Assembly: GCF_900269665.1 (NCBI RefSeq)
Contig: NZ_LT985361.1
Location: 8,915,087-8,979,086, forward strand
From: Nocardia suismassiliense
GTDB taxonomy: Bacteria; Actinomycetota; Actinomycetes; Mycobacteriales; Mycobacteriaceae
Reading direction: 5' to 3'
DNA length: 64,000 nt
Positions within the stretch are counted from its first letter, which is position 1. Every line of letters begins with the position of its first letter. Below are positions 33,681 through 41,676 of the stretch, piece by piece. Under the pieces are notes generated by a model that worked only from the letters and a program-made list of their open reading frames with translations, had not been told where the DNA came from and did not search any database. Position numbers and translations under genes: made by a program.

Positions 33681-34084
33681 CCCGCAACTGACCAGGCGTT
33701 TGCCGAAAGTTGGCAGGGTGGTTACCGACTCGGCACCCCCTCATCGAACCCCTCGCCAGCAGTAGAGAATACCGATTGGTAAGCACGCTTTAAGGCGGTT
33801 CGTGCGCACCGGATCTGCGAAGCGCACCGGCCTTGCTCTTGTCACTGAATGTTTGCCGAGCCAGTCGATACGACGGCGCCGAGCGGGCCGCACGCGATTT
33901 TGACGGGAATTCGTAGAATTATTCTTTTTCCGAACTGGTCCGCTGGTTATGCCTGATTCGTCCTGTCCGCCAGGCAACTTCGCGAAGTAGTGGTACTTCG
34001 CAATAGCGCGCCGATTAGTTCGAGGTGGACGCACCGCCACCTTCACCTCAGCCGCGGCAACCGTGCCCCATTAGGGTGAATCGC
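33681..34084. promoter_or_regulatory. Long divergent control region before ZIP transporter
   Basis: About 400 nt with lower GC than its surroundings and no convincing gene. It holds a perfect 12-bp palindrome ACTTCGCGAAGT at 33977-33988, a third half-site ACTTCGC at 33995-34001, and AATTC-GTA-GAATT near 33910-33922. These may serve a metal-responsive or TetR regulator. No identified site family matches. Confidence 0.45.
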
Positions 34085-34771
34085 ATGCTGACTGCGTTGC
34101 TCTACGGGCTCGGCACCGCCGTCCCCCTGGTGATCGGCGCCGCCATCGGCCTGCGGTGGACCTTGCCGAAACCGTTGCTCGCGTCGTTGATGGCGTTCGG
34201 CGCGGGCACCATGATCGCCGCGGTCTCCAACGAACTCTTCGAGCCCGCGTTCCAGCAGGCGGGTGCGCTGATCGCGGCCGTGGCGCTGTTCGGCGGCGCC
34301 GGGGTGTACGTGGTGGCCAACCATCTGATCGAAACCAAGTTGGGCGCCAACGCTATTGGGTGGGCGCTACTGCTCGGCACGGTGCTGGACGGCATTCCGG
34401 AGAACACCGCACTCGGCGTCACCCTCGCCGGTGGCGGCGGGCTGGCACTGTTGGTCGCCGTCGCGGTGGGCAATGTGCCGGAGGCGATCAGCGGGGCCGC
34501 GCTGATGCGCGACAAGCACGGGGTGCAGCGCCTTGGTCCGCTATGGCTCTGGGCGGCAACGGGTTCGGTGCTCGTGGTGGTCACCGTGCTGGGGAATACG
34601 TTGTCCGACAACCTTTCCCAGACCAACATCAGCACCGTGCAAGCGTTTGCGGGCGGCGCGACCCTCGCGGTACTCGCCGACTCGCTGATGCCCGAGGCTT
34701 ATCGCGAAGGCGGCTGGTGGGTCGGAATGGCCACCGCCGCAGGATTTCTCGTGGCGTTCCTGCTGGGCTGA
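34085..34771 (+). CDS. ZIP-family divalent metal transporter
   Basis: A 228-residue ZIP transporter with about eight hydrophobic segments, expected to import zinc, iron or a related divalent cation. The membrane metal-site motifs are LGTVLDGIPENTALG in helix 4 and VAVGNVPEAISGAALM in helix 5. The usual helix 4 H-x-x-P-E-N is present as D-G-I-P-E-N, an Asp variant common in bacterial members. ATG at 34085. The AT-richer region upstream carries palindromes. It is convergent with a MarR gene. Metal specificity cannot be assigned. Confidence 0.85.
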   Translation: MLTALLYGLGTAVPLVIGAAIGLRWTLPKPLLASLMAFGAGTMIAAVSNELFEPAFQQAGALIAAVALFGGAGVYVVANHLIETKLGANAIGWALLLGTVLDGIPENTALGVTLAGGGGLALLVAVAVGNVPEAISGAALMRDKHGVQRLGPLWLWAATGSVLVVVTVLGNTLSDNLSQTNISTVQAFAGGATLAVLADSLMPEAYREGGWWVGMATAAGFLVAFLLG

Positions 34772-34797
34772 CGTGGCCGTCGACGCCGCGCCCCTGC

Positions 34798-35262
34798 CTA
34801 CTTCTTGGTGGCGGTAGGAGTTTCGGGGCGGACGGAGTCGAAAAGATCGGCGCAGCGGGTCAACAGGTCCTGCAGTGTCGCGCGTTCGGCGTCGGTGAAG
34901 CCCGCCGCCACCGCGCGTTCGACCCGGACCGCCCTGGCGTCGGCGTCGCGCATGACGGCGGCACCCGCTTCGGTGAGGCGGGTTTCCAGGATGTTCTTGT
35001 GCCACGCGTGCGGGGTGCGTTCGATGAGGCCGCGGTCCTGCAGGTTGGTCAGCACCGTGTTCATCGTCGGCGGCGTCACGCCGCACAGCCGAGCCAGCGC
35101 GGCGGCCGAGATGCCGGGGTTCTCATCGAGGTACAGCAGCGCGGCGTACTGCGCGACGGTGACGCCCGCGGGCTTCAGCGCAGCATGCTTCGCCGTCTGC
35201 AGCGCCTGCTCGGCGCGCTTCACGTAGGAGCCGAGGCGCTCGGCGGCGGGCAAGGACGTCAT
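34798..35262 (-). CDS. MarR-family transcriptional regulator
   Basis: A 154-residue winged-helix regulator of the MarR family, from ATG at 35262 (MTSLPAAERLG). The HTH is SAAALARLCGVTPPTMNTVLTNLQDRGLIERTPHAWHKNILETRLT, the standard MarR wing. The gene is divergent from a secreted propeller protein, and a palindrome ATTAGA-AC-TCTAAT lies between. It probably represses itself and that neighbour. An additional start at 35289 would add nine residues. Ligand unknown. Confidence 0.87.
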   Translation of the reverse strand: MTSLPAAERLGSYVKRAEQALQTAKHAALKPAGVTVAQYAALLYLDENPGISAAALARLCGVTPPTMNTVLTNLQDRGLIERTPHAWHKNILETRLTEAGAAVMRDADARAVRVERAVAAGFTDAERATLQDLLTRCADLFDSVRPETPTATKK

Positions 35263-35307
35263 GTCCGCATGGTATCTGCCCGTCTTCACCTAACACTCTT
35301 GACGATC

Positions 35308-35321
35308 ATTAGAACTCTAAT
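35308..35321. promoter_or_regulatory. MarR-type palindrome
   Basis: ATTAGA-AC-TCTAAT, perfect 6-bp arms at 35308-35313 and 35316-35321, 46 nt before the MarR start and 63 nt before the propeller gene. Its size and position match MarR operators. Confidence 0.6.
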
Positions 35322-35384
35322 CTATCTTCGTGCTCGTATTCAGATGTGACTACATCCGAGCGATAGACCTGATGAGAGGCGACC

Positions 35385-36398
35385 ATGTCCCACGCAACGC
35401 GCCGCCGCATGGCAACCATCGCCATCGCGGCGTCCTGCACCGCCGCCGCGGCCTGCGGTGCCAGCGAAAACACCGCGCAGCCCGCCGCGCCGTCCGCGCG
35501 GATCACCGCCGCCTACGCGCTACCGAGCGACCGCGCCTACCCCGAAGGCATCGCCGCCGATCCGCGCACCGGCGACACCTACGTCGGCTCGTACAGCACC
35601 GGGGCCGTCTACAAGGCCGCGCCGGGGAGCAAGCAGGCCGAGACCTTCCTCCCGGAGGGCGCCGACGGCCGCAAGACCGCCAACGGCCTGAAGGTCGACC
35701 AGGCGGGACGACTGTGGGTGACCGACTCGACCGCCGGAGTCGCCGTGTACGACACCGCATCCCGCGTCTTGATCGCCCGCTTCGACGCGCCGGGCCCGGC
35801 GGCACGCTTCGTCAACGATGTAGCCATCACCCCGGACGGCACCGCCTACCTGACCGACTCCGTGCGCGGCGTCGTCTACCGCATCACCGCAGACGATGTC
35901 GCCCGCGCCGCGTCAAACGGCGGACGTGCCGATATGACAACACAATTCGATCTGAACCCGGTGCTCGCGCCGCGCGCACCTGGCGGCTTCACGCTGAACG
36001 GCATCGTGGCCGACGCCGGTGGCCGCTACTTGTTCGTTGTCGATATGGCCGCAGGCGAGCTGTTCCGCATCGCCCTCGCGCCGAACGCCGCGGACCCGAT
36101 CCGCAAGGTCGCGCTGCACGGCGGCAACCTGACCCACGGCGACGGCCTCGAATTGCACGACAACACGCTGTGGGTGGTGCAGAACACCGACAACGCCATC
36201 GCCCGCTGGACGATGACCGACGACGGCGCCACCGCGACCCTGGTCCAGCGCATCACCGACGCGGCCCTGAGCATCCCCACCACGCTGGTCCGCACCGGCG
36301 ACCAACTCCTGGTGGTCGCTTCACAATTCGACAAGGGTGGACCGATGGGACCCGGCACCCCGCAGCCGTTCGCCGTGCTCGCCGTCGACGGAATCTGA
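35385..36398 (+). CDS. Secreted SMP-30/NHL-type beta-propeller protein
   Basis: A 337-residue exported protein. The basic N-terminus and MATIAIAASCTAAAACGAS indicate a signal sequence, with a possible weak lipobox at AAAC (Cys about 24). The rest repeats short propeller strands, such as AYPEGIAADPRTGDTYVGSYSTGAVYKA, NGLKVDQAGRLWVTDS and NDVAITPDGTAYLTDS. This resembles SMP-30/gluconolactonase and strictosidine-synthase-like propellers. It may bind or hydrolyse a lactone, which is not certain. It is divergent from the MarR gene with an operator between, and its stop precedes the iron box by about 12 nt. Confidence 0.8.
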   Translation: MSHATRRRMATIAIAASCTAAAACGASENTAQPAAPSARITAAYALPSDRAYPEGIAADPRTGDTYVGSYSTGAVYKAAPGSKQAETFLPEGADGRKTANGLKVDQAGRLWVTDSTAGVAVYDTASRVLIARFDAPGPAARFVNDVAITPDGTAYLTDSVRGVVYRITADDVARAASNGGRADMTTQFDLNPVLAPRAPGGFTLNGIVADAGGRYLFVVDMAAGELFRIALAPNAADPIRKVALHGGNLTHGDGLELHDNTLWVVQNTDNAIARWTMTDDGATATLVQRITDAALSIPTTLVRTGDQLLVVASQFDKGGPMGPGTPQPFAVLAVDGI

Positions 36399-36403
36399 CG
36401 GAC

Positions 36404-36433
36404 TTGAATGTAGGTTAGCCTAACCTGTACAGT
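36404..36433 (+). promoter_or_regulatory. Promoter with IdeR/DtxR iron box
   Basis: A 19-bp iron box at 36410-36428 (core TAGGTTAGCCTAACCT) matches the IdeR/DtxR consensus at 16 of 19 positions. It lies exactly in the 18-nt spacer between TTGAAT (36404-36409) and TACAGT (36428-36433), good -35 and -10 hexamers. This predicts iron-repressed transcription starting near 36440 on the plus strand. Confidence 0.8.
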
Positions 36434-36439
36434 CGATCT

Positions 36440-36510
36440 CGAAGCAAGCGGAAGGGACTCCGCAGACGCCGGAAGCCGGTCCACCCGAGGGTGGACCGGC
36501 TTCCGGTTTC
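36440..36510 (+). ncRNA. Candidate iron-regulated small RNA
   Basis: The iron-box promoter has no gene downstream on its strand. The next thing is a strong terminator, so the predicted transcript is about 70 nt. It contains a small hairpin GCGGA-AGGGAC-TCCGC (36448-36463) with a 6-nt purine-rich loop, then the 17-bp terminator stem. The layout resembles the IdeR-controlled MrsI RNA of mycobacteria in logic (short, iron-repressed, hairpin with a 6-nt loop), but no sequence relation is claimed. It could instead be an unproductive or antisense transcript toward the 3' end of groEL. This is inferred, and no expression data are available. Confidence 0.45.
36469..36509. terminator. 17-bp hairpin between propeller gene and groEL
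   Basis: A perfect 17-bp stem, arms 36469-36485 and 36490-36506, loop CGAG, followed by TTT on the plus strand. It would end plus-strand transcripts from the iron-box promoter and possibly serve groEL in reverse. Confidence 0.8.
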
Positions 36511-36535
36511 TAGAGGTGTTGCCGAGTGGCTGGAC

Positions 36536-38161
36536 TCAGAAGTCCATGCCGCCCATGCCACCGGTCGGGTCGCCGGCGGGCGCGGCGGACTTCTCCGGCT
36601 TGTCGGCGACGACGGCCTCGGTGGTGAGGAACAGAGCCGCGATGGACGCCGCGTTCTGCAGCGCGGAGCGGGTGACCTTCACCGGGTCGGCGACACCGGC
36701 GGCAAGCAGGTCCTCGTACACGCCGGAATCGGCGTTGAGGCCGTGGCCGGCCGGCAGGTTGGAAACCTTCTCGGCGACAACGCCCGGCTCGAGGCCGGCG
36801 TTGAAGGCGATCTGCTTCAACGGAGCCGACAGGGCGACGCGCACGATGTTCGCGCCGGTCGCCTCGTCACCGCTGAGCTTCAGGTCGTCCAGCGCAGGCG
36901 CCGACTGCAGCAGGGCCACGCCGCCACCGGCGACGATGCCCTCTTCGACGGCGGCCTTGGCGTTGCGCACGGCATCTTCGATGCGGTGCTTGCGCTCCTT
37001 GAGCTCGACCTCGGTCGCGGCACCGGCCTTGATGACCGCAACACCGCCGGCCAGCTTGGCCAGACGCTCCTGCAGCTTCTCCCGGTCGTAGTCCGAGTCC
37101 GAGTTCTCGATCTCGGCACGGATCTGCTGCACGCGGCCCTTGATGGCCTCCGCGTCGCCCGCGCCCTCGACGATGGTGGTCTCGTCCTTGGTGATGACGA
37201 CCTTGCGCGCCTGGCCGAGCAGCTCGACACCGGCGGTCTCCAGGGAGAGGCCGACCTCTTCGCTGATGACCTCGCCACCGGTGAGGATGGCGATGTCGGC
37301 GAGCTGCGCCTTGCGGCGGTCACCGAAGCCCGGCGCCTTGACGGCAACGGACTTGAAGGTGCCACGGATCTTGTTGACCACCAGGGTCGACAGGGCTTCG
37401 CCCTCGACGTCCTCGGCGATGATCAGCAGCGGCTTGCCGGCCTGGATGACCTTCTCCAGCAGCGGCAGCAGGTCCTTGACGGTCGAGATCTTCGAGCCGA
37501 CCAGCAGGATGTACGGATCCTCGAGGACCGCTTCCTGACGCTCCGGGTCGGTGACGAAGTAACCCGAGATGTAGCCCTTGTCGAAGCGCATGCCCTCGGT
37601 GAGCTCCAGCTGGAGCCCGAAGGTGTTGCTCTCCTCGACGGTGATGACACCTTCCTTGCCGACCTTGTCCATGGCCTCGGCGATCAGCTCACCGATGGAC
37701 GAGTCGCCCGCGGAGATACCAGCGGTAGCAGCGATCTGCTCCTTGGTGTCGATCTCCTTGGCGGACTCCAGCAGGCGAGCCGTGACGGCCTCGACAGCCT
37801 TCTCGATGCCGCGCTTCAGACCGAGCGGGTTCGCGCCGGCCGCGACGTTGGGCAGACCCTCACGCACGAGCGCCTGGGCGAGCACGGTGGCGGTGGTGGT
37901 GCCGTCGCCCGCGACGTCGTCCGTCTTCTTGGCGACTTCCTTGACCAGCTCGGCGCCGATCTTCTCGTACGGGTCCTCCAGCTCGATCTCCTTGGCGATG
38001 GAAACACCATCGTTGGTGATCGTGGGGGCGCCCCACTTCTTCTCCAGGACAACGTTGCGACCCTTCGGCCCCAGCGTCACCTTGACCGCGTCGGCGAGGG
38101 CGTTCAGACCCCGCTCGAGGCCGCGCCGGGCCTCTTCGTCGTACGCAATTGTCTTGGCCAT
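36536..38161 (-). CDS. groEL: Chaperonin GroEL (solo, GroEL2-like)
   Basis: A 541-residue 60-kDa chaperonin. It begins MAKTIAYDEEARRGLERGLN at the ATG 38161, and the C-terminus is GGMGGMDF, the typical Gly-Met tail rather than the His-rich tail of actinobacterial GroEL1. The ATP-binding blocks DGTTTATVLAQALVREGL and AVEEGIVAGGGVALLQ are intact. No groES is adjacent, so this is the solo copy, as in mycobacteria (GroEL2 / Rv0440). The 5' leader carries two CIRCE elements, so HrcA control is expected. The open frame upstream of the ATG reads the promoter region and is not coding. Confidence 0.95.
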   Translation of the reverse strand: MAKTIAYDEEARRGLERGLNALADAVKVTLGPKGRNVVLEKKWGAPTITNDGVSIAKEIELEDPYEKIGAELVKEVAKKTDDVAGDGTTTATVLAQALVREGLPNVAAGANPLGLKRGIEKAVEAVTARLLESAKEIDTKEQIAATAGISAGDSSIGELIAEAMDKVGKEGVITVEESNTFGLQLELTEGMRFDKGYISGYFVTDPERQEAVLEDPYILLVGSKISTVKDLLPLLEKVIQAGKPLLIIAEDVEGEALSTLVVNKIRGTFKSVAVKAPGFGDRRKAQLADIAILTGGEVISEEVGLSLETAGVELLGQARKVVITKDETTIVEGAGDAEAIKGRVQQIRAEIENSDSDYDREKLQERLAKLAGGVAVIKAGAATEVELKERKHRIEDAVRNAKAAVEEGIVAGGGVALLQSAPALDDLKLSGDEATGANIVRVALSAPLKQIAFNAGLEPGVVAEKVSNLPAGHGLNADSGVYEDLLAAGVADPVKVTRSALQNAASIAALFLTTEAVVADKPEKSAAPAGDPTGGMGGMDF

Positions 38162-38300
38162 TGCGTTGAGATCCTCCACATGTATATGGCTGACACACAG
38201 GAACGACCGCAGGTTGGGTCGCCCTAATACGCTGGCCAGGTGCGGTGCCCGCGACGGACGACCGAGGGTGTCGATGGAACCCGGTCTCACCGTCCCGACC

Positions 38301-38325
38301 TGGCACTCACAGCTTTAGAGTGCCA
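38301..38325 (-). promoter_or_regulatory. CIRCE element 1 (HrcA site)
   Basis: TGGCACTC-N9-GAGTGCCA, perfect 8-bp arms and the required 9-nt spacer, matching TTAGCACTC-N9-GAGTGCTAA of HrcA regulons apart from the outer bases. It lies 140 nt upstream of groEL. Confidence 0.85.
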
Positions 38326-38334
38326 ACGCCATTT

Positions 38335-38361
38335 CTAGCACTCGGAGGTGCCGAGTGCAAG
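38335..38361 (-). promoter_or_regulatory. CIRCE element 2 (HrcA site)
   Basis: CTAGCACTC-N9-GAGTGCAAG, arms at 38335-38343 and 38353-38361, 9-nt spacer. With the first element it forms a tandem pair, 34 nt centre to centre. Both lie between groEL and the upstream gene. Confidence 0.85.
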
Positions 38362-38409
38362 GTCCGGGGTGCTCCCGCGCCGCTCGGCTCGCAACTTTCG
38401 GCACCGGGA

Positions 38410-38703
38410 CTAAGCCCGGTCGTCGACCCGCAACACCAGGGCCACGAACGCGTCGGTCCTGCGCTCTTCCGGGGACCTCGGCTCGCCGCCCTCCACGGTG
38501 ACGAGCTCGGCATCGTGCAACAACAACTCCGCTTCGACCCGCATGATCGCCCGAATAAATGGGGGCGCCACCTCGGGGGGAAGATCTCCGTTGACGACAT
38601 AGCTGCCGTCCGGCTGTGACTCTGTGGACACATAAGAAAGCGCACGCAGCAGATCGGCGCGTCGTTCCCCCGCGATTAGGTCGGAATCCGTTTCATCCGC
38701 CAT
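38410..38703 (-). CDS. Conserved small protein of unknown function
   Basis: A 97-residue acidic protein starting MADETDSDLIAGERRADLLRALSYVSTES at 38703. The visible structure is a helical N-terminus, a central turn with DGSYVVNGDLPPEVAPPFIRAIM and a helical C-terminus ending FVALVLRVDDRA. I do not recognise a family. It is on the same strand as groEL but separated by the CIRCE elements, so it is probably a separate transcript. It is divergent from nadE. A role in stress or cell cycle cannot be suggested from sequence alone. Confidence 0.65.
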   Translation of the reverse strand: MADETDSDLIAGERRADLLRALSYVSTESQPDGSYVVNGDLPPEVAPPFIRAIMRVEAELLLHDAELVTVEGGEPRSPEERRTDAFVALVLRVDDRA

Positions 38704-38790
38704 TGCTATAGCTTAGCGGGCCACTATGGCGGGTAGGTTCCGGAGGGGAATCATGATCATTTCCGGCAGCCTCGGCGAAGGGGGACGGCA

Positions 38791-40857
38791 GTGCGTGAAC
38801 TGCCCTTCGAATCGCTCTATCGGCACGATTTCGCCCGGGTGGCGGTCGCCGTGCCGCGGGTGCGGGTCACCGACCCGGCCTACAACGTCGAGCAGACGCT
38901 GGCGCTGGCCAGGGCGGCGGCGGCCGACGGAGTGGTGCTGACCGTTTTCCCGGAGCTCGGCCTGTCCTGCTACACGGCCGACGATCTCTTCCACCAGGAC
39001 GCGCTGGACGACGCCGTCCAAGCGGCGCTGGCGCGGGTGGTCGCTGAGAGCGCCGACCTGGACACGGTGCTGGTGGTCGGTGCGCCGGTGCGGACCCAGG
39101 GGCGACTGTTCAACTGCGCCGTCGCGATGTGCCGCGGCGTGGTGCTCGGTGCGGTGCCGAAGAGTTATCTGCCGAACTATCGGGAGTTCTACGAGAAGCG
39201 GCAGTTCGCGGCGGCACGGGAGAACCTGGAGACGCACGTCACGATCGCCGGGCAGCGGGTGCCGTTCGGCGCCGACTTGCTGTTCGTGGCGAACAACCTC
39301 GACGGGTTCGTCTTCCATCTGGAGATCTGCGAGGACGGCTGGGTGCCGTTGCCGCCCAGCGGTTTTGCCGCGCTGGCCGGGGCGACGGTGCTGGTGAACC
39401 TGTCGGCGAGCAATATCGTCATCGGCAAGGCCGACTACCGCAGAGCGCTGTGCACCTCGCATTCGGCGCGCTACCTGGCCGCCTACCTGTATTCGGCGGC
39501 GGGACACGGGGAATCGACGACCGACCTGGCCTGGGACGGGCAGGCGCTGGTGTGCGAGAACGGTGATCTGCTCGCCGAGGGTGTCCGGTTCGCCGATCAT
39601 CCGCAGTTGGTCACCGCCGACCTGGATCTGCGCCGTCTGGCCGCGGATCGACTGCGCACCACCAGCTTTGCTGACAATGTGCACGACCACCGGGAACGGC
39701 TGGCTCGGCTACGGCGGATCGAGGTGGAACTGCCGATTCCCGCGGGCGTGGTGGAACTGCGGCGCGAGATCGAGCGCTTCCCTTACGTGCCGGCCGATCC
39801 CGCGGTGCGCAACGATCGCTGCGCCGAGGTGCAGCACATCCAGGTCGAAGGGTTGAGCACCCGGCTGCGCGCCACCGGGATGGAGCGGGTGGTCATCGGA
39901 GTGTCCGGCGGGCTGGACTCCACGCAGGCGTTGATCGTCGCGGCCGAGACGATGGACCGGCTCGGCCTGCCCCGGGCAAATGTCTTGGCGTACACCATGC
40001 CCGGCTTCGCGACCAGCACCCGAACCCGCACCGACGCGCACCGGCTGATGGACGCGCTCGGCGTGACCGCGCAGGAGATCGATATCCGTCCGTCGGCGAC
40101 GCAGATGCTGCGCGACCTGGGCCACCCGGCCGCCGACGGCGTGCCGCAGTACGACGTCACCTACGAGAACGTGCAGGCGGGCGAGCGCACCTCGCACCTG
40201 TTCCGGCTGGCGAACCAGCACGGCGCGCTCGTCGTCGGCACCGGCGATCTGAGCGAACTCGCCCTGGGCTGGTGCACTTTCGGCGTCGGCGACCACATGG
40301 CGCACTACAGCGTGAACGCCTCGGTCCCCAAGACGCTGATCAAGTACCTGATCGCCTGGTCGGTCGAGACCGGGCAGTTCGGGGCCGCGGCGGGCGAGGT
40401 ACTCACCTCGATCCTGCAGACCGAGATCTCGCCGGAGTTGGTGCCCGACAACGCCGCTTCGAGCACCGCGGCGCCGAGTCAGAGCTCCGAAGCCACCGTC
40501 GGCCCGTACGAACTCCAGGATTTCCACCTCTACTACCTGCTCCGCTTCGGCTACCGACCCAGCCGCATCGCCTATTTGGCCAGGCACGCGTGGTCGGACC
40601 CGAACCGCGGCCGCTGGCCCGATCTGATCCCCGCCGACCAGCGCAACGCCTACGAGCTCGCCACCATCAAGCGGTGGCTCGCGGAGTTCCTGCGCCGGTT
40701 CGTGCAGACCAGCCAGTTCAAACGCTCGACGCTGCCCAACGCGCCGAAGGTCGGCTCCGGTGGCTCGCTGTCCCCGCGCGGTGACTGGCGGGCGCCGAGC
40801 GACGCGTCGGCCGCGGCCTGGCTGGCCGAACTCGAGCGCAATGTGCCGGACGCCTGA
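38791..40857 (+). CDS. nadE: Glutamine-dependent NAD+ synthetase
   Basis: A 688-residue bifunctional NAD+ synthetase. The N-terminal nitrilase-type glutaminase domain has the E-K-C triad at Glu about 55 (TVFPELGLSC), Lys about 124 (VPKSYLPNY) and Cys about 180 (EICEDGW). The C-terminal synthetase has the PP-loop SGGLDSTQ and the conserved VQAGERTSHLFRLAN and GDLSELALGW segments. It makes NAD from nicotinate adenine dinucleotide using glutamine-derived ammonia through an internal tunnel, as in M. tuberculosis. GTG start at 38791 with GGGGGA upstream. It is divergent from the small unknown gene. The following Sufu-domain gene is 114 nt away. Confidence 0.95.
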   Translation: MRELPFESLYRHDFARVAVAVPRVRVTDPAYNVEQTLALARAAAADGVVLTVFPELGLSCYTADDLFHQDALDDAVQAALARVVAESADLDTVLVVGAPVRTQGRLFNCAVAMCRGVVLGAVPKSYLPNYREFYEKRQFAAARENLETHVTIAGQRVPFGADLLFVANNLDGFVFHLEICEDGWVPLPPSGFAALAGATVLVNLSASNIVIGKADYRRALCTSHSARYLAAYLYSAAGHGESTTDLAWDGQALVCENGDLLAEGVRFADHPQLVTADLDLRRLAADRLRTTSFADNVHDHRERLARLRRIEVELPIPAGVVELRREIERFPYVPADPAVRNDRCAEVQHIQVEGLSTRLRATGMERVVIGVSGGLDSTQALIVAAETMDRLGLPRANVLAYTMPGFATSTRTRTDAHRLMDALGVTAQEIDIRPSATQMLRDLGHPAADGVPQYDVTYENVQAGERTSHLFRLANQHGALVVGTGDLSELALGWCTFGVGDHMAHYSVNASVPKTLIKYLIAWSVETGQFGAAAGEVLTSILQTEISPELVPDNAASSTAAPSQSSEATVGPYELQDFHLYYLLRFGYRPSRIAYLARHAWSDPNRGRWPDLIPADQRNAYELATIKRWLAEFLRRFVQTSQFKRSTLPNAPKVGSGGSLSPRGDWRAPSDASAAAWLAELERNVPDA

Positions 40858-40971
40858 CCGGCTGTGCGCCAACGACATCCGGCTCGGGCAAGCTACTCGC
40901 CGAACAAGCGCAGCCGGACGGAGTCCACGCACGGCCGGAGCGACGGCGGCGGTTCCCCTTATGGTGGCGGG

Positions 40972-41646
40972 GTGAGTGAAGCACCCGGCTGGAATGCCAT
41001 CGACGGCGCGCTGCGGCCGTTGTACGGCGATATCGAACCTTTCCATTGGGCCACCGATCACCGCTGGTCGCTCGGCGGTCCCGACCCGCTCGACGGGATC
41101 AGCGCGTACTCACGCACCGAGCCGGTCCCGCACTGGCACTACATCAGTTACGGCATGACCGAGCTGTACGAGAAGGAGTGGGACAACCCGGCGGAGTCCG
41201 GCTGGGGGTTCGAGTTCACCTTCCGGCTGGTGCGCAAGCCCACCGACACCGAGCCGCCGGTGTGGCCCGCGAACTTCCTGCAGAACCTCGCCCGTTATGT
41301 CTTCCAGTCCGGCAAGTGGTTCGAGCCGGGACACACCATCAAAGCGAACGGCCCGATCGCCGCCGACCGGCCGAACTCCGGCATTCGCGCCGTCGGCTTC
41401 ACCGTCGACCCGGAGCTCGGCACCATCGAAACCCCGCACGGCAGCATGCGATTCCTGCAATTGGTCGGGCTGACGATGCCCGAGTACCGGGCCGCGCAGG
41501 GCGGTAAAACGTTGGAACTACTGGCGGAACTGGCACCGCATCTTCCGCTGTACGTCACCGATCTCGATCGCGAGCCGTTGGTTGCCGAGCCGAAACCCCA
41601 AGCGCAATGGCCACGTTGGGGTGGCGGCCTGCGCGGGCGGGCGTAG
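40972..41646 (+). CDS. Suppressor-of-fused domain protein
   Basis: A 224-residue bacterial Sufu-domain protein. The fold is signalled by EPFHWATDHRWSLGGPDPLDGISAYSR, HYISYGMTELYEKE and GWGFEFTFRLVRK, followed by PPVWPANFLQNLARYVFQSGKWFEPGHTI. GTG start at 40972. In bacteria Sufu-domain proteins often act as immunity proteins for polymorphic toxins, but here no toxin gene is adjacent, so it is either an orphan immunity gene or has a housekeeping role. It follows nadE on the same strand by 114 nt and is convergent with the ClpN-domain gene. Confidence 0.87.
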   Translation: MSEAPGWNAIDGALRPLYGDIEPFHWATDHRWSLGGPDPLDGISAYSRTEPVPHWHYISYGMTELYEKEWDNPAESGWGFEFTFRLVRKPTDTEPPVWPANFLQNLARYVFQSGKWFEPGHTIKANGPIAADRPNSGIRAVGFTVDPELGTIETPHGSMRFLQLVGLTMPEYRAAQGGKTLELLAELAPHLPLYVTDLDREPLVAEPKPQAQWPRWGGGLRGRA

Positions 41647-41676
41647 CTCGGCAGTTTCAGGCCGCGCACCACCGCC

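Noticed and set aside
33910..33922. AATTC-GTA-GAATT as a known regulator site
   Set aside because: A 5-bp dyad in AT-richer DNA; no matching regulator family and chance is likely.
36491..38227. Plus-strand open frame opposite groEL
   Set aside because: Antisense shadow of the chaperonin; it also runs through the iron-box terminator.
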